DNA of 64,000 nt from Streptomyces sp. MH60 (GCF_002939385.1 NZ_MULI01000002.1:273439-337438); one strand, 5' to 3'. Counted from the first letter of the stretch, positions 1 through 9,145 are shown. Notes: generated by a model from the letters alone, not told the origin. Numbers and translations: made by a program.

Positions 1-1
1 C

Positions 2-439
2 GGCCGCGCCTTCTGCAACAACTTCGGTCAGATCTTCTTCCTCGACAAGTGGTACGCGGGCCTGATCCTGCTGGCCGGGCTGCTCGTCGCTTCCCGGGTC
101 GCCGCCGTGGCCGCGGCCTGCGGCAGCGTGGTCGCGATCGTGACCGCCTGTGCCATGGGCCTGCCCGCCGACCTGATCAGCGCGGGGGTGTACGGCTACA
201 ACGCGGTACTCGTCGCCATCGCGCTGGCGGCCACCTTCTTGCCCCTCACGCCGTGGACCGCGGGATTCGCCGCGCTCGCCGTCCTCTCCTCGGTTCCCTT
301 CACGGCTGCCTGGCAGGCATTCGCCCAGCCTTCCGGCGGCTCCCCCTTCACCTGGCCGTTCGTCGTGACGACCTGGCTCTTCCTGGCCGCCGCTCCAGCC
401 TTGCACCGGCCGGGCATCTCGTTCGAGAAAGCGAAGTGA
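2..439 (+). CDS. Urea transporter (UT family), C-terminal part, cut by window edge
   Basis: The reading frame is open from the first bases to a TGA at 437-439, giving about 145 residues of a hydrophobic protein with several membrane segments (for example [19 protein letters not shown] and [15 protein letters not shown]). The motif [14 protein letters not shown] is typical of the second repeat of UT-type urea channels, which form trimeric pores for facilitated urea diffusion. The gene stops 4 nt before the urease gamma-subunit gene, so import and hydrolysis of urea are probably co-transcribed. Family membership is inferred from the motif and the context; the N-terminal half lies outside the window. 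Confidence 0.85.
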   Translation, partial: GRAFCNNFGQIFFLDKWYAGLILLAGLLVASRVAAVAAACGSVVAIVTACAMGLPADLISAGVYGYNAVLVAIALAATFLPLTPWTAGFAALAVLSSVPFTAAWQAFAQPSGGSPFTWPFVVTTWLFLAAAPALHRPGISFEKAK

Positions 440-443
440 CGCC

Positions 444-749
444 ATGAACCTCGCACCACGCGAAATCGACAAACTCCACGTCTATGTGGTGGCCGACCTG
501 GCCCGGCGGCGCCGGGCCAGGGGCACCAAGCTCAACTACAGCGAAGCGGCCGCGCTGATCACCGAGGCCGTCCTGGAGGCCGCCCGTGACGGTCACACCG
601 TCGCCGAGTGCATGGAGCTGGGCCGCCAGGTCGTCTCGGCCGACGACGTCATGCCCGGTGTGCGCGAGATGCTCAGCATCCTCCAGGTCGAGACGGCGTT
701 CGTGGACGGGACAAAGCTCGTCACCTGCCATGACCCCATCAGCGCCTGA
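444..749 (+). CDS. ureA: Urease subunit gamma
   Basis: This 101-residue protein is the normal length for a separate bacterial UreA. It begins [20 protein letters not shown] and carries the family segments [21 protein letters not shown] and [14 protein letters not shown]. UreA is the smallest structural subunit of the (alpha-beta-gamma)3 nickel enzyme that hydrolyses urea to ammonia and carbamate in the cytoplasm. It starts 4 nt after the urea transporter stop, and ureB follows after 39 nt. Separate ureA and ureB genes are the usual actinobacterial arrangement. Confidence 0.97.
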   Translation: MNLAPREIDKLHVYVVADLARRRRARGTKLNYSEAAALITEAVLEAARDGHTVAECMELGRQVVSADDVMPGVREMLSILQVETAFVDGTKLVTCHDPISA

Positions 750-788
750 AACGCCGTCGGAAACACCGCCTGCAACTAGGAGACAACA

Positions 789-1199
789 ATGTCGGGTGGA
801 GCCCACTACCTCTACGGGGACGACCCGGTGGAGATCAACGCCGGACGGCCCAGGGTGAGTCTCACGGTCGCCAACACCGGCGACCGTGCCGTCCAGACCG
901 GTTCCCACTACCACTTCTTCGAGGTCAACCGCGCGCTGCGGTTCGACCGCGAGGCCGCGTACGGCATGCACCTGGACATCCCGTCCGGCACCGCCGTGCG
1001 CTTCGAGCCCGGTGACACCCGCGAGGTGGAGCTGGTCGCCTTCGGCGGGACCCGGCGGCTCGTCGGTTTCTCCGGGCTCGTCAACGGCGGCCTGAACGCC
1101 GATGACACCCGTCGCGCCGCGCTGCGTCGTGCCGAAGAGCTGGGATTCGCCCACACCGGCGAAGACGCCGCCACTGAGAACGAGGGAACCGACGACTGA
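789..1199 (+). CDS. ureB: Urease subunit beta
   Basis: The 136-residue product has the UreB signatures [32 protein letters not shown] and [15 protein letters not shown]. The C-terminus is about 30 residues longer than the conserved core and ends in an acidic tail ([12 protein letters not shown]). A good ribosome-binding site (AGGAGA) precedes the ATG. The stop codon overlaps the ureC start (TGATG at 1197-1201), so translational coupling is likely. It is a structural subunit of the urease holoenzyme that helps position the active-site flap of UreC. Confidence 0.97.
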   Translation: MSGGAHYLYGDDPVEINAGRPRVSLTVANTGDRAVQTGSHYHFFEVNRALRFDREAAYGMHLDIPSGTAVRFEPGDTREVELVAFGGTRRLVGFSGLVNGGLNADDTRRAALRRAEELGFAHTGEDAATENEGTDD

Positions 1200-2923
1200 T
1201 GGCGATCATCCCGCGCAAGCAGTACACGGACCTGTTCGGCCCCACCGTGGGCGACCGGTTCCACCTCGCCGACACCAACCTGGTGGTCGAGGTCGAGTAC
1301 GACCACAACGCCGGTTCCTACGGGGACGAGGCCGTCTACGGCGGCGGCAAGGCCATCCGCGACGGCATGGCCCAGGACCCCGCCGCGCTCAACCGCGAGG
1401 GCGCGCTGGACCTGGTCATCACCAACGTGGTGGTCCTCGACCCGGTGCTGGGTGTCGTCAAGGGGGACATCGGCATCCGTGGCGGACTGATCGTCGGTGT
1501 CGGCAAGGCCGGCAACCCGCACGCGCAGAACGGCGTCGACCCCAAACTGGTCATCGGTCCCGGCACCGAGGTCATCTCCGGTGAGCATCTGATCGCCACC
1601 GCCGGCGGCGTGGACACCCACATCCACTTCATCTCGCCGCAGCAGGCCCAGGAGGGCCTGTCCAACGGCATCACCACCTTCTTCGGCGGCGGCACCGGTC
1701 CCACCGACGGCAGCAACGGCACCACCTGCACCCCCGGCCCGTGGAACATCCACCGGATGCTGGAGGCGGTCGAGGACCTGCCGGTGAACGTGGGACTGCT
1801 CGGCAAGGGCAACGGCAGCCTGCCCGGGGCGCTGCGCGAGCAGGTCGAGGCCGGCGTGTCCGGTCTGAAGGTGCACGAGGACTGGGGCGCCACCCCCGCC
1901 GCCATCGACAACGCGCTGAGCGTCGCCGACGAGTACGACGTGCAGCTAGCCATCCACACCGACACCCTCAACGAGGGCGGCTTCTTCGAGGACACCCTGT
2001 CCGCGATCGACGGCCGTACCATCCACACCTTCCACACCGAGGGCGCGGGCGGCGGTCATGCCCCCGACATCATGCGGGTCGCGGGCGAGCCGAACGTGCT
2101 GCCCTCCTCCACCAACCCGACTCTGCCGTACACCGTCAACTCGGTGGACGAGCTGCTGGACATGGTGATGGTCTGCCACCACCTGTCCCGTGACATACCC
2201 GAGGACGTGTCGTTCGCCGACAGCCGGGTGCGCGCGGAGACCATCGCGGCCGAGACAGTGATGCACGACCTCGGCGTGATCAGCATCTTCTCCTCCGACT
2301 CCCAGGCCATGGGCCGAGTCGGCGAGTCCTTCGCCCGTGCCTTCCAGACGGCACACCACTGCAAGGAGGTACGCGGGCCGCTGGCCGAGGACAGCTCCCG
2401 CAACGACAACGCGCGGGTGCTGCGCTACCTGGCCAAGCTCACCATCAACCCGGCGATCGCGGTGGGCGCCTCCGACGTGATCGGCTCGCTGGAGCCCGGC
2501 AAGCTCGCCGACATCGTCCTCTGGCCGATCAACTCCTTCGCCGCCAAGCCCAAGCTGATCATCAAGGGCGGCATGGTGAACTGGGCCCTGATGGGCGACC
2601 CCAACGCCTCCCTGCCGACGCCCCAGCCGGTCTACTACCGGCCGATGTTCGGCAGCATGGGCCGGGCCCGGCAGCGTACGTCGGTCACCTTCATGTCCCA
2701 GGCATCCATCGCCGCCGGTGTCCCGGGCGAGCTGGGCCTGCAGCGTCGGATCGAGCCGGTCCGGCGCTGCCGGACCGTCGGCAAGCAGCACATGGTCCGC
2801 AACGACGCGCTGCCGCGCATCGAGGTGGACCCTGAGACCTACAAAGTCACGGTGGACGGTGAGCCCGCCACCATCGAGCCGGCCGAGCGTCTCCCGCTCA
2901 ACCAGCTCTTCTACATCGTCTGA
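1199..2923 (+). CDS. ureC: Urease subunit alpha (catalytic)
   Basis: This 574-residue protein is the typical length for UreC. All nickel-site features are visible: HIH near residue 140, the lysine carbamylated in the family at about residue 224 in GLKVHEDWG, the HTDTLNE and [12 protein letters not shown] histidine motifs, the flap motif MVCHHL (Cys about 326, His about 327) and the [12 protein letters not shown] segment containing the metal-binding Asp. It hydrolyses urea with a di-nickel centre. No active-site substitution was seen, so the enzyme should be functional if matured. It is translationally coupled to ureB. Confidence 0.98.
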   Translation: MAIIPRKQYTDLFGPTVGDRFHLADTNLVVEVEYDHNAGSYGDEAVYGGGKAIRDGMAQDPAALNREGALDLVITNVVVLDPVLGVVKGDIGIRGGLIVGVGKAGNPHAQNGVDPKLVIGPGTEVISGEHLIATAGGVDTHIHFISPQQAQEGLSNGITTFFGGGTGPTDGSNGTTCTPGPWNIHRMLEAVEDLPVNVGLLGKGNGSLPGALREQVEAGVSGLKVHEDWGATPAAIDNALSVADEYDVQLAIHTDTLNEGGFFEDTLSAIDGRTIHTFHTEGAGGGHAPDIMRVAGEPNVLPSSTNPTLPYTVNSVDELLDMVMVCHHLSRDIPEDVSFADSRVRAETIAAETVMHDLGVISIFSSDSQAMGRVGESFARAFQTAHHCKEVRGPLAEDSSRNDNARVLRYLAKLTINPAIAVGASDVIGSLEPGKLADIVLWPINSFAAKPKLIIKGGMVNWALMGDPNASLPTPQPVYYRPMFGSMGRARQRTSVTFMSQASIAAGVPGELGLQRRIEPVRRCRTVGKQHMVRNDALPRIEVDPETYKVTVDGEPATIEPAERLPLNQLFYIV

Positions 2924-2939
2924 CCCACCCGCGACGGCT

Positions 2940-2964
2940 CGCAGGGCACCCCGCTTGCCCTGCG
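2940..2964 (+). terminator. Intra-operon hairpin between ureC and ureF
   Basis: A perfect 9-bp inverted repeat (CGCAGGGCA / TGCCCTGCG, 7-nt loop) begins 17 nt after the ureC stop, in the only sizeable gap of the urease operon (95 nt). It has no U-run. It may partly terminate or stabilise mRNA, giving less accessory-protein than structural-subunit transcript. This role is inferred from position only. Confidence 0.5.
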
Positions 2965-3018
2965 GCCTTCCACGGCCGGCCCCCGGCGGACGGCCGTCCG
3001 GCAGAACGGAAACCCGGC

Positions 3019-3717
3019 GTGAACGAACCAATGCCGATCGCGGCGCTGCTGACCGGGCTTCAGCTCACCGACTCGGCCTTTCCCAGCGGCTACTACACCC
3101 TCTCCCACGGCCTGGAGGGTTTCCAGCAGGCCCGCGCGGTCACCCCGCGCAGTCTGCCCGCGCTCCTGAACGATCTGCTCCGGCACAGCGCGGGGCCGTC
3201 GGACGCCACCGCACTCGCCCTCACCCACCGCGCGGTGACGGCGGACGACTGGGACGAGGTGGTCGCCGTGGAGCAGCGGTTGCACGCCACCAAGCTCGGC
3301 CGCGAGGCCCGGCAAGCCGCCGTCCGCACCGGCCGGCAGCTGCTCGACCTGGCCGCCGAGGTCTACGGCACCGCGCCGATCGAGCGGTACAGGACTCTGT
3401 ACCGGGATGGCGCGGTACGCGGCTGCCAGCCGGTCGTCGCCGGCGTCGTCCACGCGGGCAACGGCCTCACCGCCCGGCAGGCGGTCACCTGCGAGCTGTT
3501 CGCCTTCGCGGCCAGCTTCGTGGGGGCCGCCCTGCGGCTGCGGCTCACCGACCACCGCCGCGCCCAGGTCGTCCTGCACGGCGCCGCCCCGGTGATCGAG
3601 GAGGCCGTGACGGCGGCCCTCGACCGGGAACTGGCCGACCTCGGCGGGTGCGTTCCCGTGGCCGACGTCATGGCCGGACGCCACGAACGCGCCGAGGCCC
3701 GCCTGTTCGCGAGCTGA
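3019..3717 (+). CDS. ureF: Urease accessory protein UreF
   Basis: The 232-residue protein has the UreF N-terminal signature LTGLQLTDSAFPSGYYTLSHGLE. It is all-helical by composition and about the usual length. UreF works with UreD/UreH and UreG to deliver nickel and CO2 to apo-urease and gates GTP hydrolysis by UreG. The start is taken as GTG at 3019; the ATG at 3031 (MPIAALL) is an alternative, because neither has a strong ribosome-binding site. It lies downstream of ureC and upstream of ureG. Confidence 0.95.
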   Translation: MNEPMPIAALLTGLQLTDSAFPSGYYTLSHGLEGFQQARAVTPRSLPALLNDLLRHSAGPSDATALALTHRAVTADDWDEVVAVEQRLHATKLGREARQAAVRTGRQLLDLAAEVYGTAPIERYRTLYRDGAVRGCQPVVAGVVHAGNGLTARQAVTCELFAFAASFVGAALRLRLTDHRRAQVVLHGAAPVIEEAVTAALDRELADLGGCVPVADVMAGRHERAEARLFAS

Positions 3718-3771
3718 AACCCGGCCGGCCTCTCCCACCCCAAAGACACACCACTCTGGACAAGGATCACC

Positions 3772-4488
3772 ATGCACGACCCCACACAGGTCCGAGGCTC
3801 CCGCCACCACCGCGACCACGACCACGACGAGTTCGTGCAGCGCCCCAAGGACGGCGTGCTGCGCGTCGGCGTCGCCGGACCGGTCGGCTCCGGCAAGACC
3901 GCGCTGATCGAGGCGCTCGTCCCGGTGCTGATCGGGCGCGGCCGGACCCCCGCCGTGATCACCAACGACATCTACACCTCCGAGGACGCCGCCCATGTGC
4001 GGCGCACCCTGGACGGAATCCTCGCCGCCGACCGCATCGTCGGCGTGGAGACCGGCGCATGCCCGCACACCGCGGTCCGCGACGACCCGACGATGAACCA
4101 GGCCGCGGCCGACGAGATGCTGGAGCGCTTCCCCGAGGTGGACACGCTGCTCTTCGAGAGCGGCGGTGACAACCTGACACTCACCTTCAGCCCGGCTCTG
4201 GTCGACCTCTTCCTGTTCGTGCTGGACACCGCGGAGGGCGACAAGATGCCCCGCAAGCGGGGACCGGGCATCACGGAGTGCGAGCTGCTCGTCATCAACA
4301 AGATCGACATCGCCCAGTACGTGCGGTGCGACCTGGCCCGGATGGAGTCGGACGCCCACCACGTCCGGCAGGGCCGGCCAGTGGTGCTCACCAACTCCCT
4401 GACCGGAGAAGGCCTGGACGCCATCGCCGACTTCGTGCTGGCCCACGAGGCCGCGCAGCCGGCCGGACAGGAGGCGGCCTCCGCATGA
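3772..4488 (+). CDS. ureG: Urease accessory GTPase UreG with His-rich N-terminus
   Basis: This 238-residue SIMIBI-class GTPase has its P-loop GPVGSGKT at residues 36-43, the nickel-binding CPH motif at about 97-99 (GVETGACPHT), ESGGDNLTLTFSP, and NKID near residue 177 for guanine recognition. It uses GTP hydrolysis to hand Ni2+ to urease. The N-terminal 22 residues contain RHHRDHDHDEF, a His/Asp cluster suited to binding metal. No ureE (the usual His-tailed nickel metallochaperone) is present, so this extension may compensate. The stop overlaps the ureD start (ATGA). Confidence 0.96.
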   Translation: MHDPTQVRGSRHHRDHDHDEFVQRPKDGVLRVGVAGPVGSGKTALIEALVPVLIGRGRTPAVITNDIYTSEDAAHVRRTLDGILAADRIVGVETGACPHTAVRDDPTMNQAAADEMLERFPEVDTLLFESGGDNLTLTFSPALVDLFLFVLDTAEGDKMPRKRGPGITECELLVINKIDIAQYVRCDLARMESDAHHVRQGRPVVLTNSLTGEGLDAIADFVLAHEAAQPAGQEAASA

Positions 4489-5426
4489 CCAAGGCGCCCG
4501 CGCGGCTGGACCCCGCACACTACGAACCCCGGCGGGTACCGGCCCGGATGCTCGGCCTGGCCGGCACTCCGGACACTCTGGCCGCCGGGCGCCCCGGCAA
4601 GGTCGGCCTGCTGGAACTGCGCTACGCGCGCGTCGGCGACCGTACCGAACTCGTCGACCGCTACCAGAAGTCACCGTTGCAGATCATGCGGCCGCTGTAC
4701 GTGGACCCCCTGCGGCCGGACCTGCCGGTGACGTATCTGATGTCCACCGGCGGCGGCATCGTGCAGGCCGACCGCAACCGGATCGACATCGACTGCGGGC
4801 CTGGCACCGCCGTGCACCTGACGACGCAGGCCGCCACCAAACTGCACCGAGCGGAGTTCGACCACGCCACCCAGGTCGTCCATCTCACCGCCGGTGCCGA
4901 CGCCTACGTGGAGTATCTGCCCGATCCTCTGATCCCCTACCGGGACGCACGCTTCTACCAGCAGACCTGCGTGACCGTCGACCCCACAGCCACCGTGCTG
5001 CTGGGGGAGACGATCGCGGCCGGCCGGCTGGCCCGCGGTGAACGGCACGCCTACCGCATGCTGTACAGCGACCTGGTGATCACCCGTCCCGGCGGCGAAT
5101 TGGTGGTGGTGGACACCGTCCGACTGGATCCGCAGGAACCGGGCTCGGTGACGGGCCCGGCGGTCTTCGGCGGCCACGACCTGATGGCCACGCTCTACGC
5201 GGTGACCCCGCTCGCCGCCGCCTCGGAGGTCGCCGACACTTTGTACGAGGCCCTGCTGGCCACCGGCCTGGACTTCGGCGTGAGCGTGCTGCCCGACGAC
5301 TGCGGGGCGTGGGCGCGGATCATGGGCAGCGAACCGCCGGCGATGACCCGTGCGATGCGTACGGCCTGGGATGCCGTACGCCGCCTGCTCATCGGAGTGC
5401 CCGCCCCCGATCTACGCAAGACCTGA
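4485..5426 (+). CDS. ureD: Urease accessory protein UreD/UreH
   Basis: The start is the ATG at 4485, overlapping the ureG stop by 4 nt, and gives 313 residues. UreD features include KVGLLELRYARVGDRTEL, YLMSTGGGIVQADRNRIDI, TQAATKLHRAE and YLPDPLIPYRDARF. In the family, UreD contacts urease directly and forms the channel through which nickel passes from UreG. It is the last gene of the operon; no ureE, nickel transporter or further urease gene follows. Confidence 0.95.
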   Translation: MTKAPARLDPAHYEPRRVPARMLGLAGTPDTLAAGRPGKVGLLELRYARVGDRTELVDRYQKSPLQIMRPLYVDPLRPDLPVTYLMSTGGGIVQADRNRIDIDCGPGTAVHLTTQAATKLHRAEFDHATQVVHLTAGADAYVEYLPDPLIPYRDARFYQQTCVTVDPTATVLLGETIAAGRLARGERHAYRMLYSDLVITRPGGELVVVDTVRLDPQEPGSVTGPAVFGGHDLMATLYAVTPLAAASEVADTLYEALLATGLDFGVSVLPDDCGAWARIMGSEPPAMTRAMRTAWDAVRRLLIGVPAPDLRKT

Positions 5427-5686
5427 CTGTCCGCTTCCCCGGCCTCACGCGGCGTCGGCGGTCGTTGTCACGTGCATCCCTTGGCTTCCGGCCGCCTGAC
5501 GCCGAAGTCAGATCGGATACGGCTCACTGACCTCACTTGATCTTTAACGTGCGGCGTCGATGGCGGCTTCGGCCGCCAGGCTGTCGTCGTCCTGGTCCAC
5601 GTCGTCACCGCGCCGCGCACCAGCTGGCGCATCATGCGCACTCCAGCCACCGAGACGCAGGCGCTGGTGCCGACGCCCGTACATGA
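5427..5686. other. Non-coding or decayed stretch after the urease operon
   Basis: No convincing gene is visible. A 46-codon minus-strand frame (5684 down to about 5545), starting MYGRRHQRLRLGG and ending SLAAEAAIDAAR, has plausible composition but no strong ribosome-binding site and no recognised family, so it is not called. The stretch probably contains older parts of the phosphatase remnant that follows. Confidence 0.4.
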
Positions 5687-5803
5687 TCCGGCAAGGCCCT
5701 GACCGATCTGCTGGACGGCTTCGGGGACGGCCTCGACGACGACACGGCCCTGCTCGCCCTCGGCGTCCCCGTCACCGGCCACGAGGGTGACGAAGCCGCA
5801 TAG
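5687..5803 (+). pseudogene. C-terminal scrap of a PP2C/SpoIIE-type phosphatase
   Basis: The frame from 5687 to a TAG at 5801 reads GKALTDLLDGFGDG followed by LDDDTALLALGVP. This is how the C-terminal end of many Streptomyces PP2C-like phosphatases (RsbU/SpoIIE type) looks, with DDDTALL as the last metal-site strand. A stop codon lies immediately upstream in frame (5684-5686), and no upstream phosphatase motifs are readable. It overlaps the start of the STAS gene at 5787, as phosphatase and antagonist genes often do. The assignment rests on a short motif. Confidence 0.5.
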
Positions 5804-6131
5804 CCAGCTGGAGACCATCACGCGAAAGGCTGCCTCCGGGCCCGTTCTGGAGCTCCTCGGCGACCTCGACTACGACACCGCCGACCGACTGCGCACACTG
5901 CTCTCGACGCTTGCCCTGCGGCAGAACAGCCGCCTGGTCCTGGACCTCGAGGGAGTGACGTTCTGCGACTCCAGCGGCATCACCGCGCTAATCGTCGCCG
6001 GCAACCACGCGCTGGCCGCCCAGGCCGAGGTCGCGCTCGCCCGAGTGCCCGACCACATCATGCGCGTGCTGCGCATCGTCGGCCTGGATCAGAGCTTCCC
6101 CATCGATCCCGGCAGCGCCGCGGTCATGTGA
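5787..6131 (+). CDS. STAS-domain anti-sigma factor antagonist
   Basis: This 114-residue single-domain protein has a GTG start at 5787. The STAS core is clear: VLELLGDLDYDTADRLRTLL, LVLDLEGVTFCDSSGITALI with the usual phosphorylatable Ser in DSSG, and a C-terminal helix. Proteins of this family are phosphorylated by Ser/Thr anti-sigma kinases and, when unphosphorylated, sequester them to release a stress sigma factor. No kinase or sigma gene is in the window. The gene overlaps a phosphatase remnant upstream and is followed after 58 nt by an insertion sequence. Confidence 0.9.
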   Translation: MTKPHSQLETITRKAASGPVLELLGDLDYDTADRLRTLLSTLALRQNSRLVLDLEGVTFCDSSGITALIVAGNHALAAQAEVALARVPDHIMRVLRIVGLDQSFPIDPGSAAVM

Positions 6132-6189
6132 CCCCACCCGTCAAGGCGTGGCGCCCCGTAAGTGGTCCGCGACGCTGCCCCTGTGGTCT

Positions 6190-7065
6190 GACGTCAAACG
6201 ATCTTGGCTGGTGGAACATGGTCGGGTTGTACGGCGCCATGAACTGTCCGACGCTGATTGGGAGTTCGTTCCGGCCTTTGCTGCCCGTGTCGGGACGTCG
6301 GCGCAAGCGGCTGGACGACAGCGGGGCGCTCAACGGGATCGTGTGGAAGTTCCGTACGGGCACGGCCTGGCAGTGCGTGCCCAGCGGTACGGGCCGTGGG
6401 CCACGCTGCACGCCTGTTGTCGCCGGTGGGGGCGGACGGCACGCTCAAGCTGATGCTCTGCGCCGCCCGGTTCCGGGCGGACGCCGCCGGGGACATCGAT
6501 CGGCTGGTGTCGGTCGACTCCACGATGGTCCACGCCCACCAGCATGCCGCCCGACGCCCGAAAAAGAGGCGCCGCGCCCCGGCCCTCGGACGCTCCCGAG
6601 GTGGCCTGACCAGCAAGATTCATCTGGCCTGCGACGGCGCCGGTCGCCCGCTCGCCTTCACTGCCAACGGGCGGCAACACCAGGGACTGCAGCCAGTTCA
6701 CCGCCGTGATAAAGGCGATCCGAGTGTCCAGGATGGGTCCGGGACGGCCCCCGGGTGCGCTCGCACGTCATGGGCGACAAGGGCTACAGCCTCCGGGCGA
6801 TCCGCAGCTGGCTGGTTGGCGAGGCATCAGCCACACCATTGCCGAGCGAGCGGACCAGTCCGCAACCGGTTGAACCGCGCCAGCCGTGGTGGACGGCTGC
6901 CGGCCTTCGACCGCGACGCCTGCGAGCGGCGCAACGTGGTGGAACAGTGCTTCAACAAACTGAGGCAGTGGCACGACATCGCCACCCGGTACGACAAGAC
7001 CACAGAGTCCTACCAGGCGGCAATCGCCCTCGCGACCCTGCTGATGAGGCGTGACATTTGACGAC
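6190..7065 (+). mobile_element. Degenerate IS5-family element (copy A)
   Basis: An approximately 0.88-kb element is bounded by imperfect ends, GACGTCAAACG at 6190-6200 and CATTTGACGAC at 7055-7065 (9 of 11 positions match when inverted). It holds one broken transposase gene. The right end lies only 4 nt from the stop codon of the minus-strand regulator at 7069, so the insertion sits just downstream of that gene. The exact ends and the target duplication could not be settled by eye. Confidence 0.7.
6210..7061 (+). pseudogene. IS5-family transposase, multiply frameshifted
   Basis: Pieces of one DDE transposase are spread over all three plus frames. These are RRHELSDADWEF, then KRLDDSGALNGIVWKFRTGTA, YGPWATLH, VSVDSTMVHAHQHAA (first catalytic Asp), RGGLTSKIHLACDGAGRPLAF, VMGDKGYSLRAIRSWL (second Asp region), and finally CERRNVVEQCFNKLRQWHDIATRY containing the catalytic Glu region. 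At least four frameshifts are needed to join them, so the protein cannot be made. The order of pieces is otherwise collinear with intact IS5-group transposases. Confidence 0.85.
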
Positions 7066-7068
7066 AAC

Positions 7069-7431
7069 TTACCGTGCACCACTCGTCTGCGCCTGGCGGG
7101 ACAGGGTGGTGCCGGACGGTCGTCCGCGGTGGGTTTCGTCCTGTATGAGCAGAGAGAGGAGCGAGGTCACGGTCAGGCCTGCTTCGGCGGGGTGGCGCAG
7201 CACCTTGTCCGGTTGGACGCGGTAGGTGTTGGTGCGGCCGTCGCGGGTGTGGGAGAGGTATTCGTCCTGTTCGAGGTCGGAGATGATCCGCTGGACGGCG
7301 CGCTCGGTGAGCCGACAGTGGGCGGCGATGTCGCGGATCCGGATGTTCGGATTGTCGGCGATGGCTGCCAGGACGCGGGCGTGATTGGTGAGGAACGTCC
7401 AGCCGGGGCGAGCTTCGGGCACTTCAACCAT
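7069..7431 (-). CDS. Winged-helix (MarR/ArsR-like) transcriptional regulator
   Basis: This 120-residue protein (from MVEVPEARPGWTFL) contains a winged helix: NHARVLAAIADNPNIRIRDIAAHCRLTERAVQRIISDLEQDEYLSHTRDGRTNTYRV, where the second helix-turn-helix helix is TERAVQRIISDLE. The C-terminal 45 residues (LRHPAEAGLTVTSLLSLLIQDE) may mediate dimerisation. An upstream ATG at 7440 would add three residues. It is transcribed divergently from the STAS gene at 7531; the shared spacer contains the partly palindromic AT-rich stretch 7471-7494, a plausible operator. Target genes are unknown. Confidence 0.75.
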   Translation of the reverse strand: MVEVPEARPGWTFLTNHARVLAAIADNPNIRIRDIAAHCRLTERAVQRIISDLEQDEYLSHTRDGRTNTYRVQPDKVLRHPAEAGLTVTSLLSLLIQDETHRGRPSGTTLSRQAQTSGAR

Positions 7432-7530
7432 GCAGGGCATTCTACGGACTGTCTTTGCGTGAACCCCAGTACATGACATACATTTCGTGTAATGGATGAC
7501 AGGACCTGTGTAGCGCGGGAGGGGGCCGAA

Positions 7531-7914
7531 GTGTCTTTGTATGAGGCGGTCACTGGGTGCACGGACGCTGCCGACGCGGGCCGGACACAGGGCCTCGACC
7601 AGGCTGCGGTGGCGCGGTACGAGTGGGGCGGCGTCTGTGTCGTCGGTGCGAGTGGCTCGTACGATCTGTACTCGATCGCCCCCTTGTCGGAGGCGTTGGA
7701 CGCGGCGGTGAAGGAGCATTCGAAGGTGGTTCTGGACGCCTCCCGCATCACCTTCGCCGACTCGACCCTCCTGAACCTCCTGATCCTCACCCGGCGAGCC
7801 GTCGACCTCCGAGTGGCCGCGCCGACGCATCAGTTGCGCCGCCTGCTCGACATTACCGGGGTCGACACGCTCCTCAAGGTGCGGGAGACGGTGGAGGAAG
7901 CCGCCACGTGCTAG
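7531..7914 (+). CDS. STAS-domain protein (anti-sigma factor antagonist-like)
   Basis: GTG at 7531 is chosen because a strong GGAGGGGG ribosome-binding site precedes it; an ATG at 7492 in the same frame has none. The 127-residue product contains a divergent STAS fold: VCVVGASGSYDLYSIAPLSEAL, then VVLDASRITFADSTLLNLLIL, where ADST takes the place of the usual DSSG (the Ser is kept), and LRRLLDITGVDTLLKV. It is expected to bind an anti-sigma kinase, but no partner gene is adjacent. It is divergent from the winged-helix regulator and precedes the DUF5133-like gene. Confidence 0.8.
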   Translation: MSLYEAVTGCTDAADAGRTQGLDQAAVARYEWGGVCVVGASGSYDLYSIAPLSEALDAAVKEHSKVVLDASRITFADSTLLNLLILTRRAVDLRVAAPTHQLRRLLDITGVDTLLKVRETVEEAATC

Positions 7915-8030
7915 GCCCCGTGGTCGTGGCCGGAAGGTCGGATTAGACCTTTCGGCACGGGGCATTCGGGATTCTGTTTGACGCGGTCCCGCCCGAGTCG
8001 CGGGAGATTCACCAGGGGAGAGGTAAGACG

Positions 8031-8273
8031 ATGATCCTTCCGGCGGAGAAGGAACTGCGTGCGGTCCTGGCCCGGTTCGCCCACGCGCGCATGGAGCACG
8101 ACGTGTGTCCCACCAGCCACACCAGCAGGGCACTCGAGGACGCCATCTACACGCTGTGTGTGATCACCGGAGCCCGCACCGCCGTGGACGCCCTGGCCAC
8201 GGCGGACGCCCTGCTCGATCGGTATACCGACCGCAGGAGTGTCTCCCAGGGCGACGAGGCGCTGGCCGCCTAA
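8031..8273 (+). CDS. DUF5133-like small protein, 3' end at an IS junction
   Basis: This 80-residue protein starts MILPAEKELRAVLARFAHARMEHDV and contains LEDAIYTLCVITGARTAVDALATADALL. That pattern is common in small Streptomyces proteins of the DUF5133 type, which have no established function and are often near stress-sigma components. A GGGGAGAGG ribosome-binding site lies just upstream. The stop codon TAA (8271-8273) coincides with the left end of the next insertion sequence, so the natural C-terminus may have been replaced. Confidence 0.75.
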   Translation: MILPAEKELRAVLARFAHARMEHDVCPTSHTSRALEDAIYTLCVITGARTAVDALATADALLDRYTDRRSVSQGDEALAA

Positions 8274-9145
8274 AGGGTGTTGGAGAAGGCCGTGATCTGG
8301 TCATATCCTGTGTATGGCTGGGGTGTTGAGGGCCGAGCGGGTGTGGGTGGAGACGTTCACCGGGTTGCGGGTCGATCAGTTCGGCCGGCTGTTGAGGGCA
8401 GTCCGGGAGCGTGGTGGCGAGGGGTGTGGGTGGGGTCGTCCGTGGCGGCTGCCGCTGGCGGAGAGGGTGCTGCTGGTGGCCGTGTACTACCGCACGAACC
8501 TCACGATGCGGCAGCTCGCCCCGCTGTTCGGTGTCTCACCGGCGACCGTGTGCCGGGTGATCCAGCGGCTCGGTCCGCTGCTCGCGCTCCAGCCGGCCCG
8601 GGCCTCCCAGGACGCCGCCGAGCGGCTGTGGATCGTCGACGGAACCCTCGTCCCGGTCCGCGACCGCAAGGTCGGCGCGTCGTCGCGCAACTACCGCTTC
8701 TCAGCGAATGTGCAGGTCATCGTGGACGCGGCGACCCGCCTGGTGGTGGCCGCGGCCCGACCGGTGCCCGGCAACACTGCGGATGCGAAAGCCTGGCGGG
8801 ACTCCGGCCTTGCCGCACACTGCGAAGGTGCGACGGTTCTCGGCGACGGCGCCTACATCAACACCGGTCTGATCGTCCCGCACCGCAAACGCCCCGGCCG
8901 CCCGTTGCTGAAGGGCGAGGAAGAGGACAACGCGCAGCATCGCAAGGTCCGCGCCGCGTCGAGCACACCTTCTCCCGCATGAAGAACTACAAGATCCTCC
9001 GCGACTGCCGGCAACGCGGCGACGGCCTCCACCACGCCGTCCAGGCAGTCGCCCGCATGCACAACCTCGCCCTCGCCGCATGACCGCACAGCCCCGGCCA
9101 CCCGCTCCGACCTGCCTAATCACGGCCTTCCGCAACACACCCTTT
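8273..9145 (+). mobile_element. IS5-family element (copy B) with clear terminal repeats
   Basis: The ends are AAGGGTGT...GGAGAAGGCCGTGAT on the left (from 8273) and ATCACGGCCTTCCGC...ACACCCTT on the right (to 9145). They form inverted repeats of roughly 25 positions with a 2-nt length difference. TA flanks both ends (8271-8272 and 9146-9147), matching the short TA-type target duplications of this group. One frameshifted transposase gene fills the element. The good state of the ends suggests fairly recent arrival. Confidence 0.85.
8314..9083 (+). pseudogene. IS5-family transposase with one late frameshift
   Basis: The first 210 codons from ATG 8314 are intact: helix-turn-helix MRQLAPLFGVSPATVCRVIQ, the first catalytic Asp in LWIVDGTLVPVRDR, and the second in TVLGDGAYINTGLIVP. 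After KGEEEDNAQHRKVRA the frame is lost at about 8955, where GCGCCGCGTC looks like GCGCCCGCGTC with one C missing. The remainder, RVEHTFSRMKNYKILRD with the catalytic Glu, continues in the neighbouring frame to the TGA at 9081. A single-base deletion or a sequencing error would explain it. Confidence 0.9.

Noticed and set aside
2911..4674. Long minus-strand open frame opposite ureF/ureG
   Set aside because: It is antisense to two well-supported urease accessory genes and has the Gly/Arg-rich composition of a shadow frame.
5545..5684. Small 46-codon minus-strand gene
   Set aside because: Composition is plausible, but there is no good ribosome-binding site, no family recognised, and it overlaps the phosphatase remnant zone.
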